64,000 nt of DNA from Lingula anatina (taxonomy: Eukaryota > Brachiopoda > Lingulata > Lingulida > Lingulidae). Below the pieces are notes generated by a model, which was not told the DNA's origin, did not search any database, and saw only the letters and a program-made list of their open reading frames with translations. The stretch covers positions 7,585-71,584 of the forward strand of contig NW_019773523.1 in assembly GCF_001039355.2 (NCBI RefSeq), in the 5' to 3' direction. The translations under genes were made by a program, and so were the position numbers. Positions within the stretch are counted from its first letter, which is position 1. The number at the start of each line of letters is the position of its first letter. Shown piece by piece: positions 45,400-57,290 of the stretch.

Positions 45400-47218
45400 T
45401 CAAAGCACTTTTCTTAAGACTAAGATACCATGCACTCCATCCGGCGTGCGTTCGAGTATCTCATAATTTGCAGTGATCTGTTCAATCCGAGCTTCGCCGT
45501 ATATGCGATGCGCGTTAAATAGCAACCAGCCCTCCGGAGTGCCAAACTTGACTGGTATACCCAGATAAAACAAAGCACCAGGCTTCAGCATGCACCATAT
45601 TTGAGCTGCTGCTTCCAGGTCACCGTGTGGATTGATGGGGTCTCCATAGCGACCAAGGCCAGAGTGTTCCAAAGAGGAAAAGGAAGCAGCAAAATCCATT
45701 TGGAGCGATTGGCCCTTGGTGATTCTATCCGCTAAATCTGACATAAACTCAAAAGACAGCTGTGGGTGGTCGAAGAAAACAGGGTTGTAATCAACAGTTG
45801 TCACGTGTTTTACACCAAGATTTAATAAAATGACTTCAACCCAAGGACTTTTACTTCCAATAACCATTCCTGACTTGCCTTTCAGTTGATCTTGGTATTT
45901 GGAGAGGACCTTCTTGTAGACAGCGCCCCGTAGGCCATATTTGCCAATGATTTTCACTTTATCATCAGCTAGGAGTTCTTTGATTCGGTCCGATTTGAAC
46001 TCTACTGTTCGACCCTTGCGTGTGCCATCTATGTACTTAGGACTCAACACCAAACTGCCATTCTGAGTGAAATCCAGAAGTAGCTCTGGAGGCGGCTCTT
46101 TCAGGGGCGGTTTGAAAACTTTCCCGGGCGGGTTCTTTAATCTGAGAAATATATTCTTACAGTTAAAGTCTTTTCTTAGAAAGAGGTCTTCTTTTTTCTT
46201 ATGCATGGAGAAATTGCAAACTTGGCCGCAGGGTGGGAAGGAATGGACGCTTTCTGTATCAGCTCTTATGTAACCCATCTTGTTCCCTGCTAAAAAAAAC
46301 AGTAACAAAGTTACAGTGTGTATCATATGTTCTATGCTGTGAAGAATTAATGCGCACTTTGATACTCGATGCATATTCTTCGATTTACCTATATCTCTTA
46401 ACTTAATTATTTTATTAACATTTTCTTTTCACTCTAATACATCAAAAAGAACATCATTAAAACCTTGTATGAATTTCATTGTGTTCTGACGGCAGTGCAT
46501 ATGAACATGTAAGTTGATGATTAATATGAGAATGTTCCGCGACTTGTTTACTTCATTAACATGAGACAAATCCAATTTGTTACAAAAAAATATTTGATGT
46601 AGGCTACCTTTGGTCAATTGAACATCATTGCTTTTGCTGTTTTGCGGTACCTAAAGGAAATAGAAAGGCAAAAGTGTCCCATCCGTACTATGTTAGTTCA
46701 ATGTTTCCAGCATAATTACACATGCCATACAAATAAACGAGCAGTTCACCTGTAAATTACCATATATATACGCTGAAACTTTAGTTGTTCTGATATATAT
46801 ATACGGTCACATAACATCTCTAGATTGGTATATTTGAAGAACAACAATCAAACCAAATCATGCATTTTATCGTCTTTTTTATATCATTTCTGTACTTCTT
46901 TAATTCTACGGTTATGTAATGACACCTCTTTATTGCTTCGTGCGTCCCTTCGAAAAATGTAAAGCTTTAAAAACCTGATTTAATCTTGAAACCAAAGCAA
47001 AAGTTCTAATGAAATATAGCATTAAGATATATCATTCGAAAAGTCAAAGAAGGAAATATAACTTCATGTTTTCAGCATTATAAACAAAGTAGGCCTACCT
47101 GCTGTTTCTCCACTGACGCCGTGCATTTTTGCTTCAAATCGTAGTTCACAATCAGCAGTAGTGTGATTACACTGATTGTTAGGATTGTAAACAGGTTTCT
47201 TCCTAATGTTCGTCCCAT
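45400..47218 (-). CDS. DUF268 family type II membrane protein, copy C (349 aa)
   Basis: Exons 47099-47218, 46608-46650 and 45400-46286 with GT-AG sites; 349 aa. Exon 1 gives the anchor FTILTISVITLLLIVNYDL, exon 2 the stem VPQNSKSNDVQLTK, exon 3 the DUF268 domain with GMVIGS, TTVDYN, SFSSLEHSGLGRYGDP and NAHRIYG. The C-terminus reads TPDGVHGILVLRKVL, one residue shorter than in the other copies. A variable stretch ahead of the domain differs most (GTRKGRTVEFKSDRIKELL). Introns are the most compact of the four (321 and 448 bp), so it may be close to the ancestral layout. Confidence 0.88.
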
Positions 47219-48532
47219 GTTCAAATGTTGGTCTGCTGCAAATAGCCTACAAATTTAAAGCAAATGAATACATAAATGAACAGGTAGCAAGCATCCATAT
47301 ACAAACATATTCCTGAATTCGGTTTCCTACGATAAATGGATCATTGTTCACGAAAATATGGTCAATTTATGGTTCAAGATTCCTCCAGAATTCACCTGAA
47401 TAAAGAAAAATGACCTGAGATAGGGCCTGACACAAGTTCTGTACGTGCACACACACACACACACACGTGGGATTGACAACCCTACCGGGCCTCATCAGGG
47501 TTTATTTGGCTATGGATGTGATTATGAATTGTCACTTTTTTCCTGTCCACTCCTTTACAATGTCAAACCAGCTTTTGGGTTGTCGTCCACGTTTTCGTCC
47601 TCCGACGGCACCTTGCGTGATGGTTTTGCATCACTTCGAGTGACATTCCCAAACCAGTCTGTTTCTCAGAGTTTGCAACTCTGCATTGCTGTCTGCCTTG
47701 AGATCTATGTTACCTGCAGAGCGGAGATTGCACACTGGTCTGCTACCAATAGAAATGGAACTGTGGTGGTTATGTCAAGTGTGGTCTGCATGGTCCTTTC
47801 AAAAAAGATAATAAAAGGATCAGAGAGAGTGTGCAGCCCTGCCTGACACCGATGGTAGTCTGAAAAACAATCCCCCAGATTGCTGTTCCGGAGCACTGCA
47901 CTGCTTGAGTTTTCGTACAGAGCCTGGGTGACTTGGAAATAAATACGTTCTGGATACCTTGGGCTTGGCCTCTGTGTAGGTACACCAGTCTGGACATACT
48001 TCTTGGACACAACGATCTGTTTTGGCAATGCCTGTCTGTATGTTGTCATTCTGGCGCTGAGCAACAATTAATACTGTAGCACGCGTTGCCGACTTTTTGA
48101 CTAAACTATGTTCGGCCATAGCCATACTTGAACCAGCCCAAAAAGTACTACCCAAAGAAATCATCACGCATTACGAAATGCAGCAGTACTTCAGAATTTA
48201 ACAGTCAGTTAATTGTTACTGTCACACCCGACTACATATTTGTCTATTCTCATAATTTACATGAAATACACGTTTAAGAAATTAACCAAACATTTTATCC
48301 CTACACATACCTTTGAAACTAAAATGGTCAACTCTGTAGTTATTCCGTGTGCGTATTATTTTGAGTGCCTTCCTTGTCTTAACATGTTAGAAAATTAATC
48401 TCAGCATTGACCTACCCCCTGTACCACCTTCTGTTCACATCCCCTACCACCTGTTAAAACCCTACCTGCACATATCATACTGTCATTAACTTAAAACGAT
48501 AACAGTTGAGATATATTTGCTTAAAACCTTAC

Positions 48533-48590
48533 CTAAGCTTGTCAGATTGTTACAGCAACTCCGCGTCGCTTCGATTGATTTCGGTTACAT
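48533..48590 (-). other. Probable 5' noncoding exon of DUF268 C
   Basis: Minus strand ends CTGACAAGCTTAG then GTAAGGTTTT. Conserved with copies A and D. The outer end is not defined. Confidence 0.4.
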
Positions 48591-49332
48591 CATCGAAATA
48601 ATTAAACGTAATATGAACCATCTGTATAATAAGCACCTTACAATAAATTGTTTATTTATCTAATGCTCCAACTGGTGAAAATGCACGTATGAATATAAAT
48701 TATATAAGAATGTGACATTAAATCACGATAGAAAACATTCAATTACAACATGTGTTAATAAAGTTGATGGCGCCTGGTTTAAGTTCAGAGAAGCCATTTT
48801 GTACTAGAGGTATTTTGTATAAATGTGGCCAGTGTAATGATAGTGGACACCCTTTTACATGTCATAAGCTTACTAATTTTTTGTTTGCTGCAGGAAGTGT
48901 CAAACCTTCGCTAACTATCCACATTTACTGGCACTGCCTCCTTAAATACACTTAGAATAGTTTACCTTCATTTTTTCAGGCATATTCATTTGTTGTGATA
49001 AAGTGGCATTCTATTCTCCTAATTTATCACCTAAACTGAAGAAACCTTAGAACAATCGACATTTAAAGCGGTTGCTGGTGCGGATATCGCATGTGTGGAA
49101 GTGGTTTTCTAAATCATAGTCAATTGTTTAAATACAACAATAAATAAATAAATGAGGAAATATTGATATCAAAAACACAAAGAGAGCCTTTTCACACTTT
49201 TCTTTATTTCACATCATCTTTAATATAGAGAATCACTGGAAGATCACCTCCAAAAGAACCTGAGTTCAAATTTCGCAAAAGATTATACCCGAGTTAGATC
49301 CTCTATTCCAATTCTTATTTAACTGTAATGAT

Positions 49333-49335
<3 letters not shown>

Positions 49336-49388
<53 letters not shown>
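49336..49388. repeat. TA microsatellite
   Basis: (TA)n at the end of the C/D duplication unit. Matches 58021-58081. Confidence 0.95.
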
Positions 49389-49393
<5 letters not shown>

Positions 49394-50198
49394 GATACTC
49401 AAACAACCACGTAAGTTGGTTAAGCAAACAATCCCTGCAAACACCATGCCATTCCTAAAAACTGAAATTCATTTGCAATTTAAACGGATAAAGAGGAATG
49501 CTGCAGGTGTAACTAAAGACCTCTGCTAAAATAGGGTCACGGTACAGCTAACACAACTGTTCCCAGTGAAAGTACATGAGTATGAGTAGAGGAAGGTTGC
49601 CTAACTTTTCGGTATATTACGTGTACAGCATGCAAGACCCCCATTTCGATGGACACATTACAAAATATATGACAGAAAGATTAAAGAGCAAAAAAATAAG
49701 GAACTGTAGATAATTGGTTCTATGTTATATTGGTTAGTTAAAATCGTATTGATAACTGAGAGTTGATGCAAAAGAAAAAAATATATGCATATTTTGCAAA
49801 ATAAAAATCGTTTGGATAAAACACAGTCATTAAAATGTGGGCTACAGGTAAATTGAGAAGCGCTTGAGTCAGGACTTTTATATTTTCATAATAAATCAAT
49901 GTCAGTGAAAGACCTAAAGTTTTTATGAACTTACTTCATCGAAAATTTATTTTGTAAGTAACAAACCTGTAGAGAAAGCCTATAAGTCAAAATACCGGTG
50001 GAGATATCCGTATTCATACCCTTTATTCAAATTAAGAACATGGATCCCCTCAAATATGCTTTTCCACAATGATTTCAAAAAAATTTAAAAAAATGCCACA
50101 TATAAAAGGAAAGACAAAGAATGTCTTTTAATTTATAGAATCAGCATCAGAATGCGATCTGTAAAGTCACGTATTTCTTGTAATTTTGTTCATCTTTA

Positions 50199-53100
50199 TT
50201 AAAGCACTTTTCTTAAGACAAAGACACCATGCAATCTACCAAACGGCGTGCGTTCGAGTATCTCATAATTTGCAGTGATCTGTTCAATCCGAGCTTCTCC
50301 ATATATACGATGCGCATTAAATACCAACCAGCCCTCCGGAGTGCCAAAGTTGACTGGTATTCCTAGATAAAACAAAGCACCAGGCTTAAGCATGCACCAT
50401 ATTTGAGCTGCTGCCTCCAGGTCACCGTGTGGATTGATGGGGTCTCCATAGCGACCAAGGCCAGAGTGTTCCAAAGAGGAAAACGAAGCAGCAAAATCCA
50501 TTAGGAGCGATTGGTTTTTGGTGATTTTATCGGCTATATCTGACATAAACTCGAAAGACAGCTGTGGGTGGTCGAAGAAAACAGGGTTGTAATCAACAGT
50601 TGTCACGTGTTTTACACCAAGGTTTAATAAAATGACTTCAACCCAAGGACTTATACTTCCAATAACCATTCCCGACTTGCCTTTCAGCTGACCTTGGTAT
50701 TTGGAGAGAACCTGCTTGTAGCCAACGCCCTGTAGGTCATATTTGGCGATGTTTTTCACTTTATCATCGGCCAGGAGAGTTTTTATTTCTTCCAATTTAC
50801 GATGCACCTTTCGACCCTTACGTGTGCCATCTAAGTACTTAGGACTCAACAACAAACTGCCATTCTGTGTGAAATCCAGAAGTAGCTCTGGAGGCGGCTC
50901 TTTCAGGGGCGGTATGTAAACTTTCCCGGGCGGATTCTTTAATCTGAGAAATATATTCTTACAGTTGAAGTCTTTTCTAAGAAAGAGGTCTTCTTTTTTC
51001 TTATGCATGGAGAAATTGCAAACTTGGCCGCAGGGTGGGAAGGAATGGACGCTTTCTGTATCAGCTGTTATGTAACCCATCTTGTTCCCTGAAACATTAA
51101 CGAAGTAACTGAATGTTTATGATATGTTCTATGCTTTGAAGAATTAATATGTATTTTGGTACTTAAGGGATATTATTCAAGGGATATTATTCGATTTACC
51201 GATATCTCTTAATTATTTTATTGTCATTTTCTTTGCAATCTAATACATCAAAATGAACATTGATAAAACCTTGTATGAATTCCATTGTGTTCTGACGGCA
51301 GTGTAAGTTGATTCTTTAATATGAGAATGTTCCGCGACTTGTTTACTTCATTAACATGAGGCAAATTTATACTCATTGAAATCCAGTTTGTTAAAAGTAT
51401 TTGATATAGGCTACCTTTGGTCGCTTGAACAACATTGCTTTTGCTGTATTGCGGTACCTAAAGGAAATAGAAAGGCGAAATTATCCCATCCGTACTATTT
51501 TAGTTCGATCTTGTGACATTTAACTATTCAGATCTATTACGTGTTGGAATATAAACTCAAAGTTGGAAATAACCGCCCGTCCCAACGTCCTTGACGGTCT
51601 AATTTCATGGAGGACGGGTAAAATTAATTTGGAGACCGTCCTGTGGTCGGGCCGCACTTTGAAGTCGTCAGTAGATCTNCTGCCACTATATATATCCCAA
51701 ATGGGTCTCTGCTTGGGTCTTGATAACAGCATAAAGAACATGTTAATTGGTCAAGTAATTTGCAGGGGAACTGCCAGTTGTTTTTTATAGCAATTGTAAC
51801 TAGAGGATCAGAGAGGCGATACCGCCTCCAGTTTTTGTACCACCAGCTGGAGTATGGAAAACCACCACCAGTCTTGTGCTTGACTAGCTCTGTAAAATGC
51901 AATCAACAAGAGTTCTCAAAATATGGAAAAAATTTAACTAAAAATGGTACAATCAAGCAGATTTTCAAATTGACCTGTATTTTTCTAACATTGATCACTC
52001 CTGTGATTCTCTATACAATAGGCCTATTGGTTTTCCTTGAAATGTGTTGTCAGTGTTGCATATATGCTGACAAAAGAAAAAACCTAGGGGAAACACTGGG
52101 CATATCTCTGCTAGTTTTGAAGATATGAAGGGCAAGAATATATGCAAAGCTCAGTTCATGGTGAAAAAATAGGTCAAAGGTTAATTCCAATGTCACAGTA
52201 TATGACTTCCTATTCAAGTTCAATAGTAACCCTGGGCATTTCTTTGCCAATTTTGGAGATTTTAGGGCCAGAAAACATGTAAAAAAGCAGTTCATGATAA
52301 AAAGTAGGTCACAGTAAAATAACCTCTAATGACTTCCTATTCAAATTCAAAAGTAACTTTGGGTATATCTTTGCCAATTTTGAAAGTATAAACATTAAAA
52401 AAGTCACAAAGTTCAGTTTATGGTAAAAAGTAGGTCAAAAGACAATTTTAAGGTCACAGTTAGATTGCCAGTATATGACTTCCTATTCAAGTTTAATAGT
52501 AACTATGGGCGTATCTTTGCCAGTTTTGGAGATATAAGGGACCAAAAAAAGTTGCAAAGTTCAGTTCACAATGAAAAGTAGGTCAAAGGTCAATTTAAAG
52601 GTCACACTTAGATTGCCAGTATACCTGTATAACTTCCTATACAAGTTTAAAAGTAACTATAAAATTATTGCAATGGGAGGTGCCCAGAAGTTCCAGATGT
52701 TCAAATTTCATGAAATAATGTCATTTTTGACCAGAAGTTGTCTGCCTTGCCAAGCCTTCTGTTTTATTTTCCAGAGGTCTAAAATGTATTATAACTGTAT
52801 TGCACATTTTGCTTTCACCACCACAATGTACTTTTAGATACAGCATAACTCGAAAACTGTATGGAAATAAAATAAAACGGAGACCACTTCTAGTGTTGGG
52901 CTTGACATGCTCTACAAAATGCAAAAAAAGAAAAGTCTCTAGCATTAACGGTTCCCCGATTTAGGGACAGTTTTCAGTTTCGGTATCTTATGGCCGCTAC
53001 TCCCGTGAAAATGCACCGATTTACCCCAAACTCACAAAGATGAAAGATGACCTAAAGGGTAACATCTGACAATAATATTATAGGTTAGGTCAGTGTAGTT

Positions 53101-56100
53101 TCTGAATATTAGCGCAAATAGTTTTCTTTTCGTAAAAAAATCATTTTTTGAAAATTTTGGCCCTTTTGACCTTGAAATAAAGGTCAAAGGTCAAAAGGGC
53201 ATATTTGAAATCTCCACATATGACTTTCGGTCAGCCGTCTATAGAAATTGTTCCCATAATTCCTTCGGTATGGTAGATAATACGCATTTAATTTTGCCAA
53301 TTTTGGACAAGGGTGCATTGCAATGAGCGCCACACCTAGACCCCAGCACCAACGAAGCCCAAATTTTACGTGGAGCGAGTTGAGATTATAGGTGACCTAA
53401 ATCCAACAGATGGGTATGCAGGCCCTTGTAGTCTAGGAGGAGTACCTGAGCGTCAGAGCAACGTAAAAGCTAGCTTGCTAAATATACCTTGTGGTGGAGT
53501 CGCTTTTACTAACTCTGAAGACCAGCGGCCATGAAAGTTTTCCATCAATCAAATAGAACTGCTCCGCAGTGAAAATGCAGTTGAATGTCATCAGACCAAA
53601 ATAAAACGTAAAACAAATTTAATTCTGCTTTATTTAATTTTATTTGCTGTATTTAAGATGTAAAGTGAAAAAATAAATAATATTCTTCGAAAAGAAAAGA
53701 TATATCCAATGTTTTTGTATTTTTTGCTTATCAAAGAACATTTAGTCCTGAGATATACACGTGCACAATACATGTGCTTGCCGTGTGCCAAATTTGACAG
53801 CTACACTGTATGCCCGATACCACTATAAGGGCTGCGCAATGGCTACACGAAAATAAGTTTTTACAGCAGAATGTTGCTTGTATTGTGGCACTGACCTTCG
53901 ACTGCAAGATATTTTCATTTCAAACATCTAACTCCGCGTCAGGCACTTTAATTGCTTCTTGTCTCGCCTGCACGAGACTTCAGCGCAAGGCGGGAAAGGC
54001 AGCTCCAGGCGGCCAAACCTGTGACGTACGAGACTTATGACTTCCAAATATGGATCCAGGCGGACACAGCTGTGACGTGTGACTTCCAAATATGGAAGCG
54101 CCCCAGGCAGAATTTTGAAGAAGAACGCCCCCGAGTTGCCACCGTTCGCTAGAGTCTGGTATTGCTACTATGGGTTATATATGAAATCAAGATCGAGCTG
54201 GCAATACCGGAATCTAGAAACTAGGGTAAGGAGGAGAAGCGGTAACGGTAACATGGCGGCAGAGCCGGCGGAACGGACCGGACGGGACTAAAACCATGTG
54301 TACTGCCAGCGCCAACGCTGGTGGTACAGCTAAAACCCATCTGCATGAAATCTTGAGAGAAACTGACTTTTCTGATATTTATACTGAAATACTGACAGAA
54401 CAAACATAACAACCTTTATCAAAAAAAAAAAAAAAAAATTAAACAAAGTGAAGAACAAGGTAAACTACCCTATCTCCTACGTTCTCTTACCTTGTAGTCA
54501 TCCATGATCTTGCGGACCTGACGTCCCTTCTGTTCTATGATCCGAGAATGCAAGCGATGATCCAGGTTGACTTCTTCGGTTATCATGTTGTCCTATAAAT
54601 AGGTAAACAAACAAACAAATAAATAAATGAATAATATCTTAACTAGAGGGTCAGAGAGGCGATACTGCCTCCGGATATTGTACCACCAGCTGGAGTAAGC
54701 GCATTCGAATGGAAAACCCCCCAAAAAAGGGACACCACCACTAGTCTTGTGCTTGACAAGCTCTATAAAATGCAATCAAAAAAATTATCAAAATATGTAA
54801 AAAAATATAATTAAATAATACAATCAAGCAGATTTTCGAATTGATCTGTATTTTCCTTACACTGATCACTCCTGTGATTCTCTAGACAATAGACCTATTG
54901 GTTTTCCTTGAAATGTGTTGTCAGTGTTGCATATATGCTGACAAAAGAAAAAACCTAGAGGCAACACTGGGTTGCTAGTTTCGAAGATATGAGGGTCAAG
55001 AAAATATGCAAAGCTCAGTTCATGGTGAAAATTAGGTCACAGGTCAATTTCAATGTCACAGTATACGACTTCCTATTCAAGTTCAATAGTGACCCTGGGC
55101 ATTTCTTTGCCAATTTTGGAGATTTAAAGGTCAGAAAACATGCAAAAAAGAGTTTATCATCAAAAGTAGTTCAAAGGTCAATTTCAAGGCCACAGTTAGA
55201 TAGCCAGTGTAGGACTTCCTATTCAAGTTCAACAGCAACTTTGGGTGTATCTCTGCCAGCTTTTGAGATATCAGGGATATTTGCAAAGATAAGTTCATGG
55301 TGAAAATTAAGGCAAAGGTTAATTTCAGGGTCACAGTAAGATTACCAGTATATGACTTCCTATTCATGTTCAATAGTAACTATGGGTGTATCTTTACCAG
55401 TTTTTGAGATATAAAGATCAGAAAATTTGCAAAGTGCAGTTTATGAGGAAAAGTAGGTCAAAAGCCAATTTTAAGGTCACAGTTAAAATGCCAGTATATG
55501 ATCTCCTATTTAACTTTAATAGTAACTATGGGTGTATCTCTGCCAGGTTAGGGATATAAGGGATAGAAAATTTGCAAAGATCAGTTTATGGTGAAAATAA
55601 GGTCAAATGTTAATTTTAGGGTCACAGTTAGATTGCCAGTATATGACTTACTATTAATGTTCAGTAGTAACTGTGGGTGTATCTTTGCCAGTTTTTGAGA
55701 AATAAAGATCAGAAAATTTGCAAAGTGCAACGGTAACATGGCGGCGGAGCCCGCGTTACGATCCGGACGGGACTAAAACCATGTGTACCGCCAGCGCCTA
55801 CTCTGGGGGTACAATTAAATAAGGTTTGTCATAGAATGTTTAATCAAAGGTGTAGCCGGGAATACTAGCAATGTTTCATTTGAATAAATTTTATGAAAAC
55901 TTATTCATTTTTCCAAGACTAAAATGGTCATTTAAATAACCAAAAAAAGTGGATTTTATGTTGTGTACAATGCAAAGACCCAATTTGGATGTGGTCTTAG
56001 CCACTAAGGAAGTGGACTATCGCTACGGCCACATAACATCTCCAGGTTGGTAAATGTGAAGAACAACAATCAAACCAAATCATGCATTTCACCGTCTATT

Positions 56101-56437
56101 TATCTCATTTCTCCACTTCTTTAATTCTGTGGTTATGTACTAACATCTCTTAATGGCTTCGTGCGTCCTTTTGAATAATGTAAAGCTCGAAACACGTGTC
56201 AATCTTGAAACCAAAGCAAACGTTCTAATGAAATATAGCACTTAGATATATCATTCGAATGGTTAAAGGAGGGAATAGAACTTTATGTTGTCAGCATTAT
56301 TAACAAAGTAGGCCTACCAGCTGTTTCTCCACTGACGCCCTGTATTTTTGCTTCAAATCGTAGTTCACAATCAGCAGTAGTATGATTACATTGATTGTGA
56401 AGAGTGTAAACAGGTTTCTTCTTAATGTCCGTCCCAT
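50199..56437 (-). CDS. DUF268 family type II membrane protein, copy D (350 aa)
   Basis: Exons 56318-56437, 51415-51457 and 50199-51088 with GT-AG sites; 350 aa. The anchor is FTLFTINVIILLLIVNYDL, the stem VPQYSKSNVVQATK, and the domain is complete with GMVIGS, TTVDYN, SFSSLEHSGLGRYGDP and NAHRIYG. It is closest to copy C in flanks and exon 1. Intron 1 is about 4.9 kb because a 4.5-kb block of repeats (about 51505-56025) interrupts sequence that is continuous in copy C. That block contains an isolated vigilin-like exon. Splice sites stay intact, so the gene is probably still expressed, though the long repeat-rich intron could affect splicing. Confidence 0.87.
51797..52950. repeat. Tandem-repeat element, copy 1 (in DUF268 D intron 1)
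   Basis: Starts CTAGAGGATCAGAGAGGCGA and holds imperfect units of about 130-150 bp built on TATATGACTTCCTATTCAAG, AACTATGGGTGTATCTTTGC and AGTAGGTCAAAGGTCAAT. A second copy is at 54641-55730. A perfect AGGTCAAAGGTCA lies at 52580-52592. Confidence 0.8.
53900..54335. other. GC-richer block, CpG-containing, possible promoter-like sequence
   Basis: GC content rises above the flanks. TGACTTCCAAATATGGA occurs twice about 50 bases apart (near 54038 and 54080). AACATGGCGGC at about 54250 resembles a YY1 site and the GGAACGG..GACGGGACTAAAACCATG block recurs at 55737-55790. No gene could be assigned. Confidence 0.4.
54491..54592 (-). pseudogene. Isolated vigilin-like KH-domain exon (34 codons)
   Basis: The minus strand has acceptor CTATTTATAG, 102 open bases and donor GTAAGAG. 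The peptide includes NLDHRLHSRII, EQKGRQVRKIMDDYK. This is very close to the last KH domain of vigilin (HDLBP), an RNA-binding protein with 14 KH domains. The GxxG loop reads EQKG, so its first Gly is lost, which should weaken nucleic-acid binding. No neighbouring vigilin exon was seen. It sits between two copies of a repeat in the intron of DUF268 D, on the same strand. It could be a captured exon fragment, or a cassette exon in D transcripts: 102 bp keeps the frame at a phase-0 junction. Confidence 0.65.
54641..55730. repeat. Tandem-repeat element, copy 2 (in DUF268 D intron 1)
   Basis: Starts CTAGAGGGTCAGAGAGGCGA like 51797 and has five TATATGACTTCC-type units (near 55058, 55212, 55350, 55494, 55640). 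AGGTCACAGGTCA lies at 55034-55046. Confidence 0.8.
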
Positions 56438-57231
56438 GTTCAAATGTTGGTCTGCTGTAAATAACATATAAATTAAAAACAAATTAATACATAAATGAAC
56501 AGGCAACAAGCATCCATATACAAACGTATTCCTGAATTCGATACGATAAATGGATCGTTGTTCAAGAAAAGTTGGCCAATTGTGGTTCAAGATTCCTCCA
56601 TAAATCCACCTGAATAAAGAAAAATGACCTGAGATAGGGCCTGACACCACAAGAACTGTGCGTTTACACACACACACGCACGTGGGATTTTCAACCCTAC
56701 CGGGCCTCTTCAGGGTTTATTTGGCTATGGATGTGATTATGAATTGTCACTTTATTCCCGTCCATTCCTTTACAATGTCGAACCACCTTGCATGCTGGTT
56801 TTCCATAGGATGGCATCGAGTGACATTCCCAAACCAGTCTGTTTCTCAAAGTTTGCTACCCTGCATTGCTGTCTGCCCCTGGGTCCATGTCTACGTCAGT
56901 CAATTGTTACTGGCACACCTGACTATATATTTGTCTATTCTCGTGATTTACATGAAATACACGTTTTAGAAATCATACATTTTACCGAGACATACCTTTG
57001 AAACTAAAATGGTCAAGTCTGTAGTTATCCCGTGTGCGTATTATTTTGAGTGCCTTCCCTGTCTTTACATGTTAAAAAAGTCACATTGTTAAGACCCACC
57101 TGCCCCCAGTACCAGCTCGGGTAATTACCCCCCCCCCCCGCCCCATCCCTTGTTAAAACCCTACCTGCACATATCATACTCTCATTAACTTAAAACGATA
57201 ACATTTGAAATACCATTTCTCAAAACCTTAC

Positions 57232-57290
57232 CTAAGCTTGTCAGATTGTAAAAGCAAATCCACGTCGAGTCAACTGATTTGAGTTACATC
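57232..57290 (-). other. Probable 5' noncoding exon of DUF268 D
   Basis: Minus strand ends CTGACAAGCTTAG then GTAAGGTTTT as in copy C. The outer end is not defined. Confidence 0.4.

Larger units (their letters stand above)
47219..50198. other. Upstream region of DUF268 C and 3' flank of D
   Basis: 47440-49390 is a direct copy of about 56640-58081 with local indels. It has a CA microsatellite (47447-47466), the DUF268-flank block 47990-48245 also seen at 17610-17960, a probable 5' noncoding exon (donor at 48531) and a TA tract ending at about 49388. Short ORFs (47445-48167) look non-coding. Confidence 0.6.

Noticed and set aside
47445-48167. ORFs of 115-133 codons upstream of DUF268 C
   Set aside because: The paralogous region upstream of D does not keep these frames, so they are not under coding constraint.
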